From Ursus arctos (lineage: Eukaryota > Chordata > Mammalia > Carnivora > Ursidae): DNA of 64,000 nt. The stretch's first letter is position 1; the number at the start of each line of letters is the position of its first letter. The position numbers and the translations under genes are program-made. Under the pieces are notes generated by a model that saw only the letters and a list, made by a program, of their open reading frames with translations, made no database searches and had not been told where the DNA came from. The DNA is taken from NCBI RefSeq assembly GCF_023065955.2, contig NW_026623078.1, positions 11,604,199-11,668,198 on the forward strand, given 5' to 3'. Positions 45,601 to 57,189 of the stretch are shown here, piece by piece.

Positions 45601-46013
45601 GTGGTTATTTTTTCATCTTAAAAGCAAGTTACAAAGTAAAGAAGTTATAAAGTGATCCAACCGAAGTCTTATTACTAGTGATGGATGGAAAGCCAAATCT
45701 AATCTACATGTTTCTATTATCCCAGAAATTAATGCCTGTTTTAAATTTTTCTGCATACCTCTAACTAGAAAACTGTGCTAATATTTACTGCAGGAAATTT
45801 TGTTCCCTTGCTACATCACAGAATAACCTTAAGGACAAATCAAATATCTTAACTAAAGTTATGGCTACTTGCAGAGTAACATCTTTGGCAAACCATTAAA
45901 CATCAATCCTTCAAAGTCTTGAGAGAAAGAAAGCATTTTGCCTGATCTTTAAATAAAAACAAATAAATGAAATAGTGACTGTTGATTCATCAGCATGATA
46001 AAAAGCGCTCATA
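45601..46013. other. Intronic sequence, no gene seen
   Basis: About 400 bp with no recognised repeat, exon or RNA gene. Confidence 0.5.
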
Positions 46014-46242
46014 GGGGCGCCTGGATGGCACAGGGGTTAAGCGTCTGCCTTCGGCTCAGGGCGTGATCCCGGCGATCTGGGATCGAGCCCCACATCAGGC
46101 TCTTCTGCTATGAGCCTGCTTCTTCCTCTCCCACTCCCCCTGCTTGTGTTCCCTCTCTCGCTGGCTGTCTCTATCTCCGTCGAATAAATAAATAAAATCT
46201 TAAAAAAAAAAAAATAAAAAAAAAAATCAAAAAAAAAAAAAA
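46014..46242 (+). mobile_element. Young Can-SINE, bear-type variant
   Basis: Close to consensus: ggggcgcctggatggcacag, gggttaagcgtctgccttcg, cgatctgggatcgagcccca, ctgctatgagcctgcttctt and gaataaataaataaaatctt. A composite A-rich tail (three A runs split by t and tc) is long and little decayed. No clear target duplication. Confidence 0.95.
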
Positions 46243-46559
46243 GGAGAACTGTCTTGGCTATAATACGGTGATAAATTCAGCTAGGTTGAAAATATTAACT
46301 CGATTATGAAAATATTATGCCAATAAGATTAATGTACCCAAATAGTTCCAACAATACTGAATATACTTAACTTCCAGTGATTTTTACCCTATGGATTAAT
46401 CTAAAGCAGCATAAATAATTTTAAATTTTGAGCAAAGTTAGTACCTGTAAGCCCCTGTCATCATCTCTCATAGCATTCTACTCTCTTCCATTATGCAGTT
46501 GCCATATTTTTATTACACATGTTTTACAGTTTTTACAGTTGGGTCTTTGTTTACTGATC

Positions 46560-46680
46560 ATCTGCAAGGTCAGACTATCTGCTATACCACAGTGGTCCCC
46601 TGTGTATTTTGGTCTGGACCCAAAGCCAGCAAACTGCTAAGCAGACCACAGATAGTAAATATCTGTTGAATGAATAAAAT
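46560..46680 (+). mobile_element. L2 LINE 3' end
   Basis: Tail 'agaccacagatagtaaatatctgttgaatgaataaaat' is the L2 3' terminus ('aaatatttgttgaatgaatg'-like). The preceding 100-140 bp (from about 46420) may also be L2. Confidence 0.6.
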
Positions 46681-46789
46681 GAATGTTTTACACATTGAAA
46701 TTTTTTATTAGAGCTTAACCATAAAGTTGTGACTTTTCCTCTAAATACACGATTTTAAAGATATTTGTGGTATTACAAATAAGGAGATC

Positions 46790-46925
46790 CAGTGGCGTGT
46801 TGGTGAAAGCATGGACTTCTTAGTCAAAAGACCATGAATTTTAATTCCATGCCTATTGCTTTGGCTATGGGACCCATAGACAAATTATTTAACTATCCTT
46901 TCTCTCAGTTTCTTCATCCCTGAAG
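46790..46925 (+). mobile_element. MIR SINE
   Basis: 'gtgttggtgaaagcatggacttcttagtc', 'gacaaattatttaacta' and 'tctcagtttcttcatccctgaa' match MIR order. Confidence 0.65.
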
Positions 46926-47164
46926 CTTTTCTAAACTAATAAAGTATAAAGGACAATTAGATAAGTAGAAATATCTCTCAGATTCAGAAGGTAGCAAAAA
47001 TATAGGCAGTGGAAAGAAGCAGAGAATTTCTGGTTACAAGAGCACTAGCAAGTTTTCACTCCCATATTAGCTGTTCTTTCCTCTCAAAATGACTTTTCAT
47101 GACAAACTGCAATCCAACTAGATTGTAATTTTAGAAACCTCATAGATAAGCGATAAGTACTCAC

Positions 47165-47236
47165 AGAGTGTTCAAATTCTTGAGTTTCTTGAAGGCACTG
47201 CCAGGAATTTCTTGTATTCTGTTAAACCTCAAGTCT
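47165..47236 (-). CDS. PXDNL: PXDNL exon encoding LRR1 (72 bp, internal)
   Basis: Seen: on the minus strand ...atgttcccAG (AG at 47238-47237) precedes the exon and GTGAGTA (47164-47158) follows. It is exactly 72 bp with phase-2 boundaries. It reads (L)-DLRFNRIQEIPGSAF then KKLKNLNTL, a complete leucine-rich repeat whose last leucine codon is completed by the 1897-1968 exon. Known: 'LDLRFNRI...AF..L.NLNTL' is the first LRR after the cysteine-rich cap in peroxidasins; EIPGSAFKKLKNL fits PXDNL, whereas PXDN has EIQPGAFRRLRNL. The upstream exon with the signal peptide and LRR N-terminal cap is not in the window. Inference: an intact coding exon under coding constraint, probably the second exon of the gene. 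It is AT-rich like its surroundings, so composition does not mark it; the splice sites and the LRR pattern do. Confidence 0.92.
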
Positions 47237-47794
47237 CTGGGAACATAAAAAGAAGAAGCAAGATTATAATATGTGGATTCCAGTGGTGTTATTATTTCCA
47301 GAAACTTGAAAACTAATTCTCCTTTTATAACCAAATTATGGCACTAAAGGACTAAACATAAGACAGAATTAGGTACATTATGTGCAGTCATTAGGTAAGT
47401 ACATTTTTTATAGCAGATTATACATATCAGGTGCTATATGCTAGTCCAAAAGTGCCAGACAAGTGCAGCTGGCTACAGAGCTCTTCAAAAGTGTTAAAGG
47501 CATTTAACAAAGTGTTAAAGACCATTTTCTTTAGGTTGTATTTGTATGGTACTAAAAAATTCTATATATGGCAACATGCCAATTGAGCATAAATAATTTG
47601 GACGATATTGATAGATCAGATGTCACTTATCAACTCAACATAACACCATTACTTGGGTTTAGGCAAAATTATTATTAATTAATTAATTTTTCTTCATAGT
47701 CCAGAAATATAACAGCCTTCTAAGGAAGTATTAAAACAAGTCAACAAAACAATAAGTGTAAGAGAGACAAACAACATTCTCTTTCATCAATTAA

Positions 47795-47965
47795 TACATT
47801 ACTTTATTCAGCATGTAAATTATTGAGCACCAACTACATGCCACATATTGTGTTCAGTAATAGGGACACAAAGATGAGCAATATATGGTCCCTGATACTG
47901 AGCAGGCACAGTTGAGTTGAGGATTACAAACAAATAATTACACACTAGTATATAAAGTATTAGTG
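47795..47965 (-). mobile_element. L2 LINE 3' fragment
   Basis: 'aaattattgagcaccaactacatgccacatattgtgttcagtaatagggacacaaagatgagcaa...' is the reverse-complemented 'cattcaacaaatatttattgagcacctactatgtg'-type L2-associated tail. The 126-residue minus-strand frame at 47820-48200 is a by-product. Confidence 0.55.
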
Positions 47966-49159
47966 GTACAACAGAGCAACAAACAAAATGTTCTGCACAG
48001 GTAACCAACTTAGGTTTTGGTCTGCCTAGACCCTCTCTATCAGTGAAAGAAGAACCCACTCCACTGCCTATGATTTTGATGGAAATGTCAATCATGCACC
48101 CTTCAAGAGGGTGACTAAGTCCAGACAACTGTCTCCTTGGACACACTGTTTCTTCTGTGGGGAGCATATGACTCAAGCAAAGCATATTGGGGGCATTCAT
48201 GAGTGTTGCATAGCTATGAATAAAATAGTGTTATGTTCCTTGTCTGGAATAAGAGATTATGAAAAATGAGTATCTAGGGCTATTATTGTCCAGAGTAGAG
48301 AATAAAGCCAAGCAGAGACAAACAGGGCCAAAATATGGGAGAAGAAAACAAAGCCCTGTATCCAGCTGTGCCTGAGACCAAATTTACCTCCTGACTTTTC
48401 AGTTATCTAGGCAATAAACTGTCATTTTGATAAGTTTATTTGAGCTGAGTTTATATCACTAATGTAAGGAGCACAGGAAAAAGATGAAACAATTAGTTTG
48501 GAAATATGAGACCCAAGGGAAATGATATTGGAAATTTTTACAAAGCATTAGCGTGTCAGGAAAACAAACAAACACAAAAGCAAAAACAAAAAACAAAATA
48601 TCTATTTCCCCCCAATTAATTTCTCAAAATAAAATTTTTCACCACCGTTAAGAAGTAGTTTATTTTAGAATAATTGATTCAAAAATCTTTATAAGATTAC
48701 CTTAAAATTCTATCATTTTATGTTTCTTTTGACTTTGGAAGAATATGTACAATTTTATAGGAGCTTTTTCAATTAAATTTATTCAATTAAATCTTGATAT
48801 CAAGAAATAAAAAGGATGCATGAAATTTTTTTAAAAGGTATTCAATTAAAATAACTCATTGTGAATACACGTCTTTGTAAGATAGAATGCACTGCTTAAA
48901 CATCATACATTGTTACTCGATGTGTCTGTACTATATTTTTAAAAGAAACTTTAGAAATGATGTGAAATTCTCACTATAAACATATAAGAGATAAAGTTAT
49001 ATAAATCCAAATACCCTAGATCCTTGGTTTCCCTTCGACACAGAAGCTTTAAATTACAGAAAGGACTCTCCTCTCACATCAAACCATAAATTCTAATAGT
49101 CCTCCCAAATTGAGCTTCCAACAATACAAGAAGGGAGTAAACACAAAAGGATAAATCAC
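47966..49159. other. Intronic sequence, no gene seen
   Basis: AT-rich, with A/AC-rich runs around 48560-48600. No recognised repeat family or exon. Confidence 0.5.
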
Positions 49160-50022
49160 ATTCTTTTTTTTAGGCTTTGAAATTTTAAAAATTCAGAAAG
49201 GTACAAATAAGAAAATAATACTCTTTATTGTCCATATCCAGAATTAACAACTGCTTTCACTTGATATAGTTGCTTCTATTCATAGTTCCACACATTTTTA
49301 TTTTGATTATACAAATCACATGTAAAAATATATTACAGGTAAATAAAAGTTTCTTTTAACCACTATCTTAATTTTAGCTATGTCTCCCTCTTCTCACATA
49401 TAACCTCCTCTCCTGAGTGTGATGCCTCTTTTCAGACACATACATATACATAGGGATGTGAATAAATATAAGTGAAATGTATACATTAAAAATATGAAAA
49501 TACACATAATATAGATAAATATAAAATATTTAGTGTTTTTAAATTTACAGAAATGGCATTAAACTTCCTATAGTTTTTAGAACTTCTCTTTTTCCCTCTC
49601 TACTGCATCTCTTCTGGGTGATTCCTTGACACATAAAGATCACGATATTTATCCCCAACTCTTCTATAATATTCCACCATGCAGACAGGCCACAGTTCGT
49701 TTATATATTCCCTTTATTGACAGCCATTTGACTGTTATCGATTTTTTGCAACATTTACAAATAACATTTCAATAAACAAACACACATGTCTCCTTGTGCA
49801 CATGAAGAAATGTTTCTCTGGAACATATTTAGAATTAGAATTGCTAGATCAGGGGCGCTTGGGTGGCACAGCGGTTAAGCGTCTGCCTTCAGCTCAGGGC
49901 GTGATCCTGGCATTATGGGATCGAGCCCCACATCAGGCTCCTCTGCTATGAGCCTGCTTCGTCCTCTCCCACTCCCCCTGCTTGTGTTCCCTCTCTCGCT
50001 GGCTGTCTCTATCTCTGTCAAA

Positions 50023-50053
<31 letters not shown>

Positions 50054-50130
50054 TTGCTAGATCATAGTGTATGCACAGCTTCAGTTTTACAAAATGATGC
50101 CAATTCCAAATTTATTTTCGTTAGATACTA
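49160..50130 (-). mobile_element. Ancient L1M 3' region, split by a SINE
   Basis: Plus-strand phrases 'taaccactatcttaattttagc', 'taatattccaccatgcagac', 'tccctttattgacagccatttg', 'acatgtctccttgtgcacatg' and 'gaattgctagatcatagtgtatgcacagcttcag' follow reverse-complemented old L1 sequence. Confidence 0.65.
49852..50049 (+). mobile_element. Very young Can-SINE, bear-type, pure A27 tail
   Basis: Near-consensus (ggggcgcttgggtggcacag, cggttaagcgtctgccttca, gctatgagcctgcttcgtcc). Uninterrupted run of about 27 A at 50024-50050. Perfect 15-bp target duplication agaattgctagatca at 49837-49851 and 50050-50064. Confidence 0.97.
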
Positions 50131-52659
50131 CAGCAGTAATATATATAACTAATTAAAAATAATGTGAAGAGATTCTTGAACTAATCACCAAATTGCAAAT
50201 TTAAACTTTTCACTGGATTGATTTAAGAGTCAAGGTGCTAAGTGTGTTGGTTATCAAAATTCCCTCCTGTCTTCACTAGTGAGCAAAACTAAGGTGTCCT
50301 GCCCAAGAATAGTGTGGCAAAGTGTCTACAGTCCCAGGGGTTATTCAGGGGACTGTGAGATACATGACCCATGGTTCTCACAGCTCAGGAAGCCACAGGG
50401 TACTTCTCCCAGAGAAGCAAAGCACACTTAGAGACCCAAAGATTATTTCCCTATTGACTTAAACTCCCATAAGGCATATTCAAATGCACCGAAGTCAGCA
50501 TGTTAACATTCGTCTTCTTTGCTAATATATTCTACCACATAAACTTCTGTAGTTAGGTACCTTATAAACTAAAACTCTAAGGATTGACTTCCCTTCCTAA
50601 TTTGAATTGCTGCATTTTAAGATTGCATATGGGGCATTATACAATGCATTGCTGAAGGTAGTATTTACCATACCTTTTTATGAAATTACACTAAAAGATC
50701 GTCTGAATTCAAATAACCACAAAATTTGGATCTTACTGCCTTCTGCGTAAATAAGTTTATCCAAAAATATAATTTATTTTCCCATATTGCCTCTATTATG
50801 TTCAAGATGGATCACTAAAATTTTACCCACACAAAATTTGTCATTTATATAAAACTTCCCTTAACATAATTTGTAGCATTGTATTTTCACTCTGCATAGA
50901 GTGAAAATTGAATTTTTATATATCCTGCACAAGTCATCCCTTTATGATATATGTAATATTGATAAAATAATATTCATAAAAATAATAATTATTATTTAGC
51001 ACAATTTTCATCCCATTCATTGTTCCCTAGAATTCAATTTAGAAGCAACTTTAGGAAATGCACCAAGATGAAAACTGAGCACATGGTGCTTACTGGCAGT
51101 AGTTAAACATGAGTTTGTCCGTCTATTTGTCTCTCTGGCCTGCCTGCCCCCAGCTCAAGCTGCTAAAGCTGAAGAAGAAATGTTTAATGATTTTTATGGT
51201 GAGAAATTTGGAATTGATGTTTTTAACCAATAAAAGATGCATTTTAGTTCAAATTCAATCCAGAAGATTCTCTTTCTAAAAAGAGTTTTAAATGATTCTC
51301 CCATTGGACACAGGGAAGAGAACAAGCATGGACAGACAGCAACGTGAACTAGCCTCAAATAAATTCGCATAGCTCAAGATCATGTTATTTAGTTCCGCCA
51401 GGAAACAGGGCACACCACGCCCACATCACCACTCATTACACAACCTCTGGGTGGGTTAGATGGAGTTATACTATGTCTGTGTGGAAAAGTCCAGAGAAAG
51501 ACCTTACAGAGCGAGAGAGAGGCTAGACCTTGCCCAGAGGTCTGAGGTTCCCAGTATATTTTATGAATGCCAAACATTGGGCATATTTTTTAAAAACATT
51601 AAACAAGTGGGTATCTAAACATGAAAAATAAAATTGTAATTGTCCACAGATGGTAATCCAGTTTAAGTTGAAAGATGAATGCAATGCTCTTGAAAAACAC
51701 TATCAGCCTGCCCTGGGACTGAAAGCATAGGTCATTAAGAGATAAAATCAAAGTCTAAATTTGAGTTCTTGAAGGTGAGACCCAGGCTACGCAGATGTCT
51801 GGCTCACTGTGGTGTGGGTCGTCCTAATAGCGCCCTAGTTGGAGATGGTCTTCAGGTTTATCGTGAGTAGACACCTGAGCTAAGGGGGCCCATTCCTAGC
51901 CATTTTAGCTAAGAATCTGGCACTGAGAGAGCAAAGCAAATAAGGGAAACTCTCAGAGAGCACCAACTTAACGGGCTGATTTCTGTCTGAGGGTGCTACT
52001 TGTTTTCTCACAAGCGAGATATATTCATTCTGGCAGAAAGCCTATCTTCATGAAAAAAAGATCAAGCAGATCTGTACTTGAGCCAAAAGCATTCTTGTTG
52101 AAGGCGGGAATGCAACTAAGTCACTGTAAAGTCAAAAGCATAAAACTGCAGAAACAATGTAAGCAGGTTCTAGTCTCCCCTTGCTTTCAGGAAGGGTGGG
52201 AGGGAGTGAGATGACTCCTGATAGCCCAGCCATCATCATCTCTTCTGTCTGTCTCTTGTGTCAAAGCCATGTGCATACTCTGCTCCCTGCAGCCAGGTTT
52301 TCTGTTATTCTGATCCTAACTCATAGAGCTATCCTGGCCTCCATCTCCTTTCTCAGCTGCTGTCCCATGTGCCATCCCCTCATCCGTGGTGTCTAGACTG
52401 CCCAGACCTTGGAATCAGGGGAAGAATGTAAGAGATCTCTCCTGTTGCCCTAAAACATCTTCTTTACCTTTCCATCTTACAGTCCTTTCAGGGTAGGAAT
52501 TGGAAAAACATTTTCCGGGACTGAGGAAGAGAAGTTGGAGGACACCTGATTTCCAATCATCTTCTTTGATTTTCTCTGTTCACTTTCTGTCTGCCAAGTG
52601 TCAAGCAGCCAGAGCTTGAGTCTATCATCCATTGCTGTTTGTTGGGCTTGATGTTAACC
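50131..52659. other. Intronic sequence, no recognised repeat
   Basis: Mostly unique. Includes an exon-like pattern on the plus strand at 51154-51198 (see findings). No protein similarity recognised. Confidence 0.45.
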
Positions 52660-53103
52660 TGTTATGAAGGGTAATTTATTTGTCAACTTGACTAAGCCAT
52701 GGTACCCAGATTTTGGTCAAACACCAGTCTAGATGTTGCTGTGAAGGTATGTAATTTTTTGTGATTTACACCAAAATCAGTAGACTTTCAATAAAGTAGA
52801 TACCCTCCATAATGTGGGTGGACCTCATCCGATCACTTAAAATCCTTAAGAGAAAAAGATGCGCTGAGAAGGGGGGAATTCTGCCTCCAGACAGCCTTCA
52901 CCGTCAAGCTGCAAATCAACTTTTCCCTGGGTCTCCAGCCTGCCAGTTTCCTCTTCAAAATTCAGACTTGCTAGCCTCCACAAGAGCATGAGCCAATTCT
53001 TTAAAATGAATCCTTCTCTCTTTTCTCTTGCTCTGTCTTGGAAAAATCCCATTTATCTCCTCATTCTATTGGTTTGGTTTCTCTAGAAAATCCTAACATA
53101 CCC
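52660..53103 (+). mobile_element. Solo LTR (ERVL-class-like, subfamily unassigned)
   Basis: tgttatgaagggtaatttat, gtcaacttgactaagccatg, gtggacctcatccgatcac, gaattctgcctccaga, tgagccaattctttaaaatg and attggtttggtttctctaga are in the order of a known mammalian LTR that ends 'ctggagaaccctaacata'. A polyadenylation-like region lies near the end. No internal region. Confidence 0.65.
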
Positions 53104-53905
53104 AATATGACCCTCCTGGCTGAAGTGGAAATGGTGGTGTCCATTCACTCCTTCACTCAGAGTAGCTTTTCTGAAGACATGGCCCACACTTGGCCAAGTG
53201 TCATCCCTTTTAAGGGAGAGGCAGGTAGTTTCAATTAATCAAACAGGCCATAGGTAAGAAAGGATTGAACACCTGGCCAGAGAGGCTCAACGAAGCTTTC
53301 CAAACCTGTATGGAATATGCGCAGTCACTGAAGGGCCTCCCAAGGTCAGGTCTTCATCTCAGAATTCTCTGAGGAGGGTGGCTCTGAGGGATCTCCATTC
53401 CTGACAAGGTGCTGCTGCAGTGTTCAAGTGAAAATCATCACTAGCTATACTGAGACCACCAAGTGAGGAACACAAGAAAAGAAGGGCAGGTCTCATGTGA
53501 ACATTGCCTTGGGTTGGTGCTGGGTAGATAGTACTGGCATTTTTCCTTTTTTTCCCCCACATGTTTGATACTTATCTACATATCTTTAATAATGGCTAAA
53601 GTGTCTGTACATAAATCACAACACTATAAAGACTTCAAAGATGTTAGAACAACCTTATAATAGTTTCTCAATCTAGCTTCTTCATTTTGCTCTTCAATGA
53701 AATTTCCAGCCCAGCTCCATGCTATTTTTCAGAAATGGATTATAATCACCTCTCAAACTATGAATTAAACCAAACTGGACTGAAGCTCTTTCCACTGCAC
53801 CTGTTCACAAAATCCCTGGGATGAGGAAACCAATTAAACAATGAGTCTTAAAGCACTGGGAGCCAGCAGGTGCTCATAGAAAGTTAAAATTGGAAGGTAA
53901 CAGGG

Positions 53906-53909
<4 letters not shown>

Positions 53910-53940
<31 letters not shown>
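53910..53940. repeat. (CA)n microsatellite
   Basis: About 15 perfect CA units. Confidence 0.97.
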
Positions 53941-53941
<1 letters not shown>

Positions 53942-54781
53942 GCAAGAGTTAGGTTGTACTTTTCTCTAATACCCCAGTTTCTTACAAGAAACAAGTAGTA
54001 CTATTATAATCTTGAAGAACTTGAACTTTTAAAAAGAAGTTGTCTTATAGATTAATTAGTCCAACGTCTGTCTCTATGTGTAAGACAGGAAGGAAAAGTA
54101 AAGGGGAGAGGAGAGAAGTGGAATACAAGTACATATTCATCCTGGCTAAATCTTAACACTACCCCTTCAAGGCAGGTATTAATATATTGATTTCAGAGCT
54201 GGAACATTTCATTCAAAACATTTCATTCACCTCAAAGCAAAGCAAGTGGCCATGGGGAATGGCTCCCAAGTGTGCTTACAAAGCAGGCACTGTCTACAGA
54301 CTCCCACCTTACCTTAAACTCCTCCTGAGGAAAATAGGCCCAGGACAATGGAAGGGTACATTCATCATCTGTCAGCCACTGAGGACCAGAGGCTGTATCA
54401 GAAAACACTGATTTTCATTTTAGTATAATTTCCACCTCATTATCCTAAACCAAATTCCCACTTCCCTCAGACAGGGCAGTTAGCATTCCATTTAAATCCT
54501 TTGTCTTTCAGAGGTTATGTGGCTGGAATTAACAAACACCTCTTATGTGCACAAATGAGCTAACAGTGATAATGTCAATGGAAGGTGTGAACCAGTCCAA
54601 GGTAAGTCAGTATGAACGCGGGTGTCCAGCTGCACTACTCAGGTCATTAAAAGCACCCAAATGTAAAAGAAAGCATTATAATTTTGAAGCATGGTGTTCC
54701 TGTCTGTGGAAACCTAAAGAGAACAGACAACCTGACAAAAACAGTCCCAGACTTTTTTCTTTCTTTATGTACCTGGTCCTT

Positions 54782-54797
54782 CCAGCAGATGTCACTA
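54782..54797 (+). promoter_or_regulatory. Candidate CTCF site
   Basis: CCAGCAGATGTCACTA fits the CTCF core CCASYAGRKGGCRSYA at 15 of 16 positions (T for the second G of the GG). One near-match in 64 kb is suggestive only. Confidence 0.3.
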
Positions 54798-55639
54798 AAG
54801 GGCAGTCCTCTCTTCTAGGTCAAAGAAATGATTTCGAGGAAGATGAGGTGGTTTAATATGTCCTAAATGTCACGGTGCCAGAAGGACTAGACTACAGGCT
54901 GAATAGTGTTCGCTGAATCCCATTCATTTGCATGTGAAAATAGCAGCCAGCAGCAAAGCTTCACTCTGAGGGCATAATATACCACATTGCATAAAGTCAT
55001 GTCTTTTGGGGAATTAGAAACTGTGAGTGAATTTTCACACAAAACTCAAGTGTAACCTCTTGAATGTAAAGACATTGCTAACTGTGATTTAGGTGAAAAC
55101 ATATTTCAAAATAATAAGATTTAACTTTTCAAATTAATTACTTAACATAATTCACACTGTTAGGATCATTATGATACTATGCAACAATTTTAACTGTTTC
55201 TGTCTCCACTTTTCATGTTAAGCGTGGCTTGTTCGAATGCCCTGTGCTTGGGAGAGTGGCCAAAACTATTGGATCCTGCTAGACAAGTATGCCACATGAG
55301 CCAATAAACACAGTCTGAAAGAACAGTACAGAATCCCTGAGATCAGACTTGGTTATATTTTTATCCTGGATTACGTTTATCTTGTTTGTCCTTCCTGTTT
55401 CCTGCTATTGGGTTGCTACTTTGTTCTGGGGGAGTCAGAAAGATCTCCCCTGACCTGGTTCTTCAACATGTATTTGATGACCAAGGACTTGTCAGGGGTG
55501 AGATTCACTTCTAGGGTGCCCTGTGCCACAGGATAAAGCTGATCTTATTTACATGTCACATATCTAGCTCCATACCTCCCTGCCTGTCCCCAGGCACACT
55601 GGAGTGAAATAAGCCAAGCTTTTTAATCACATATTGGTC

Positions 55640-55990
55640 ACACTGTTATATAAGTCTACATATATGCACATGCTGTTCCTTTATCTGGAATGTCCTTCCC
55701 TTTGTTCTCTATCACATATTCAAGTACCCTCCAAGACAACATGTAAGTATCACTTCTATGATGAAGTTGAAGGCACCGCCTTTGGAGCAGCCTCACAGTT
55801 GGTCAGAAGGAAGCTCAGCCAGTGATCGCAGCTCTGTCAGCTGCACTATCTACTTGGGTGTCTGCCCCTCTCTGTCAATGCCTAGACTGTCTTCCACAAT
55901 GCAATGCTGGCATGAGCCTCCAAATCCATCCTTTATTTCCTCAGGGAAACATTCCTTGACAACTTCTCTCTGGGGTCCTATGTGCTCCTT
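55640..55990 (+). mobile_element. L2 LINE fragment
   Basis: 'gcacatgctgttcctttatctggaatgtccttccc', 'catattcaagtaccctccaaga' and 'gggaaacattccttgacaacttc' are the L2 pattern 'gctgttccctctgcctggaatgcccttcc ... ccttcaagac ... gaagccttccctgac'. Confidence 0.65.
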
Positions 55991-56007
55991 CAAGGCCTTT
56001 GCAATGG

Positions 56008-56230
56008 GAGGGAGTTTAGTGCTGTGGTTAAGAGTGCAGTTTCAGAACCAAAGAAGCACACTGAATTTGGTCTTGGCCACTCTCTAGCCATGTGACTTTG
56101 GACAAGCCCATACTTTCTCTGGGGTCCCTCATCATAAAATGTGGACAATGATACTCAGCCCATTGTACTAAATATCATAATTCACACAAATCATTAGAAT
56201 AGTGCCTAGCATGTGGTAAATGCCAGCAGT
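56008..56230 (+). mobile_element. MIR SINE, well preserved
   Basis: 'gtgctgtggttaagagtgcag', 'actctctagccatgtgactttggacaagcc', 'catcataaaatgtggacaatgata' and 'tagtgcctagcatgtggtaaatg' match MIR from head to tail. Confidence 0.85.
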
Positions 56231-57189
56231 TGTAACATTACCATCACCAATATAAATTCTGTTATTATAACATTTTAAATGCAACATTGTAATTTTCTAA
56301 TTATAGTGTCTGTGCTTCCCACCCAACACAGCTAAATTGGGAGCTCCTTCAGAGCAGGGAATATGTCTAAGTCTTCTTTGTATACATAGCGCAGTTTTCG
56401 TCCCGAGCACAAGTACTGAGACAGAGCATTTAATAATAACAACCACAACAATAATAACAGTGGGATGAATCAGATATGGTCCATAATAGGCAAAATAGGA
56501 AATACTAGAACAAATACAAAATACAAATATAAAACAAATGAAAAGTTAGGTTTCAGTTCAGTTGCATATAAGACACTCATCAGTAGACGAAAAATCAACT
56601 TTTATAAATATTAGTAAAAACATACTCTAATTCAAATTCCATTTTTCAGAAAGAAAAGAGAAATTCAGTTAACTGAATGTATAGTTATTCCTCTATGAAA
56701 TTAGACACTGACAATTGCAATTCTGTACCTGGGCGTCACACACCAGATTGGCCTGACTATTGGGAAATGGGACCTGTATGCTACGGACAATGACTGGAAA
56801 TCAAATATCCATACAACTACTTCATACCCGTAATTATCAGAGAAGCTGACAAAGACATTAGATTTTGCAATAGCCTTGACTTCTCAAATATGTGATGTCT
56901 TTTGGAAAATATATTTCTGTCTATAATTTCAGTAAATTATTTAACATTTTTGCTTCTATCTCCCATACCAAGATTTGCATGCCAATGATAACAACTGAGG
57001 AAAAAAGTCTAATTTTATTTCCAAAAGAAAGAAGCCTCTATATTTAGTATTATTGTTGCATTTGTTTGTCAACTCACTGAAGGTGACTTTCTCCTTTATC
57101 ATTTCATTCAAATTGTCCTGGCCCAGGCCATCTATGCACTCTTGATGTGTAAAGTCAATGAATTTGCTTGAGTTATCATTTTACTTTGT

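Larger units (their letters stand above)
1969..47164 (-). other. PXDNL: PXDNL intron between the LRR1 and LRR2 exons (45,196 bp)
   Basis: Bounded on the minus strand by GTGAGT at 47164-47159 and AG at 1970-1969. It is a phase-2 intron splitting a leucine codon (CT|T). It is filled mostly with L1, SINE and LTR remnants listed separately. No further LRR-type or other conserved exon was recognised in it on either strand. Confidence 0.85.
53104..55600. other. Intronic sequence, mostly unique
   Basis: Contains a (CA)n microsatellite (53910-53940) and a CTCF-like motif (54782-54797). The 103-residue frame at 54545-54856 has no recognisable domain or splice context. Confidence 0.5.

Noticed and set aside
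47820..48200. 126-residue minus-strand frame near the LRR1 exon
   Set aside because: Overlaps an L2 remnant; not in the LRR reading pattern and not joined to the exon by a splice site.
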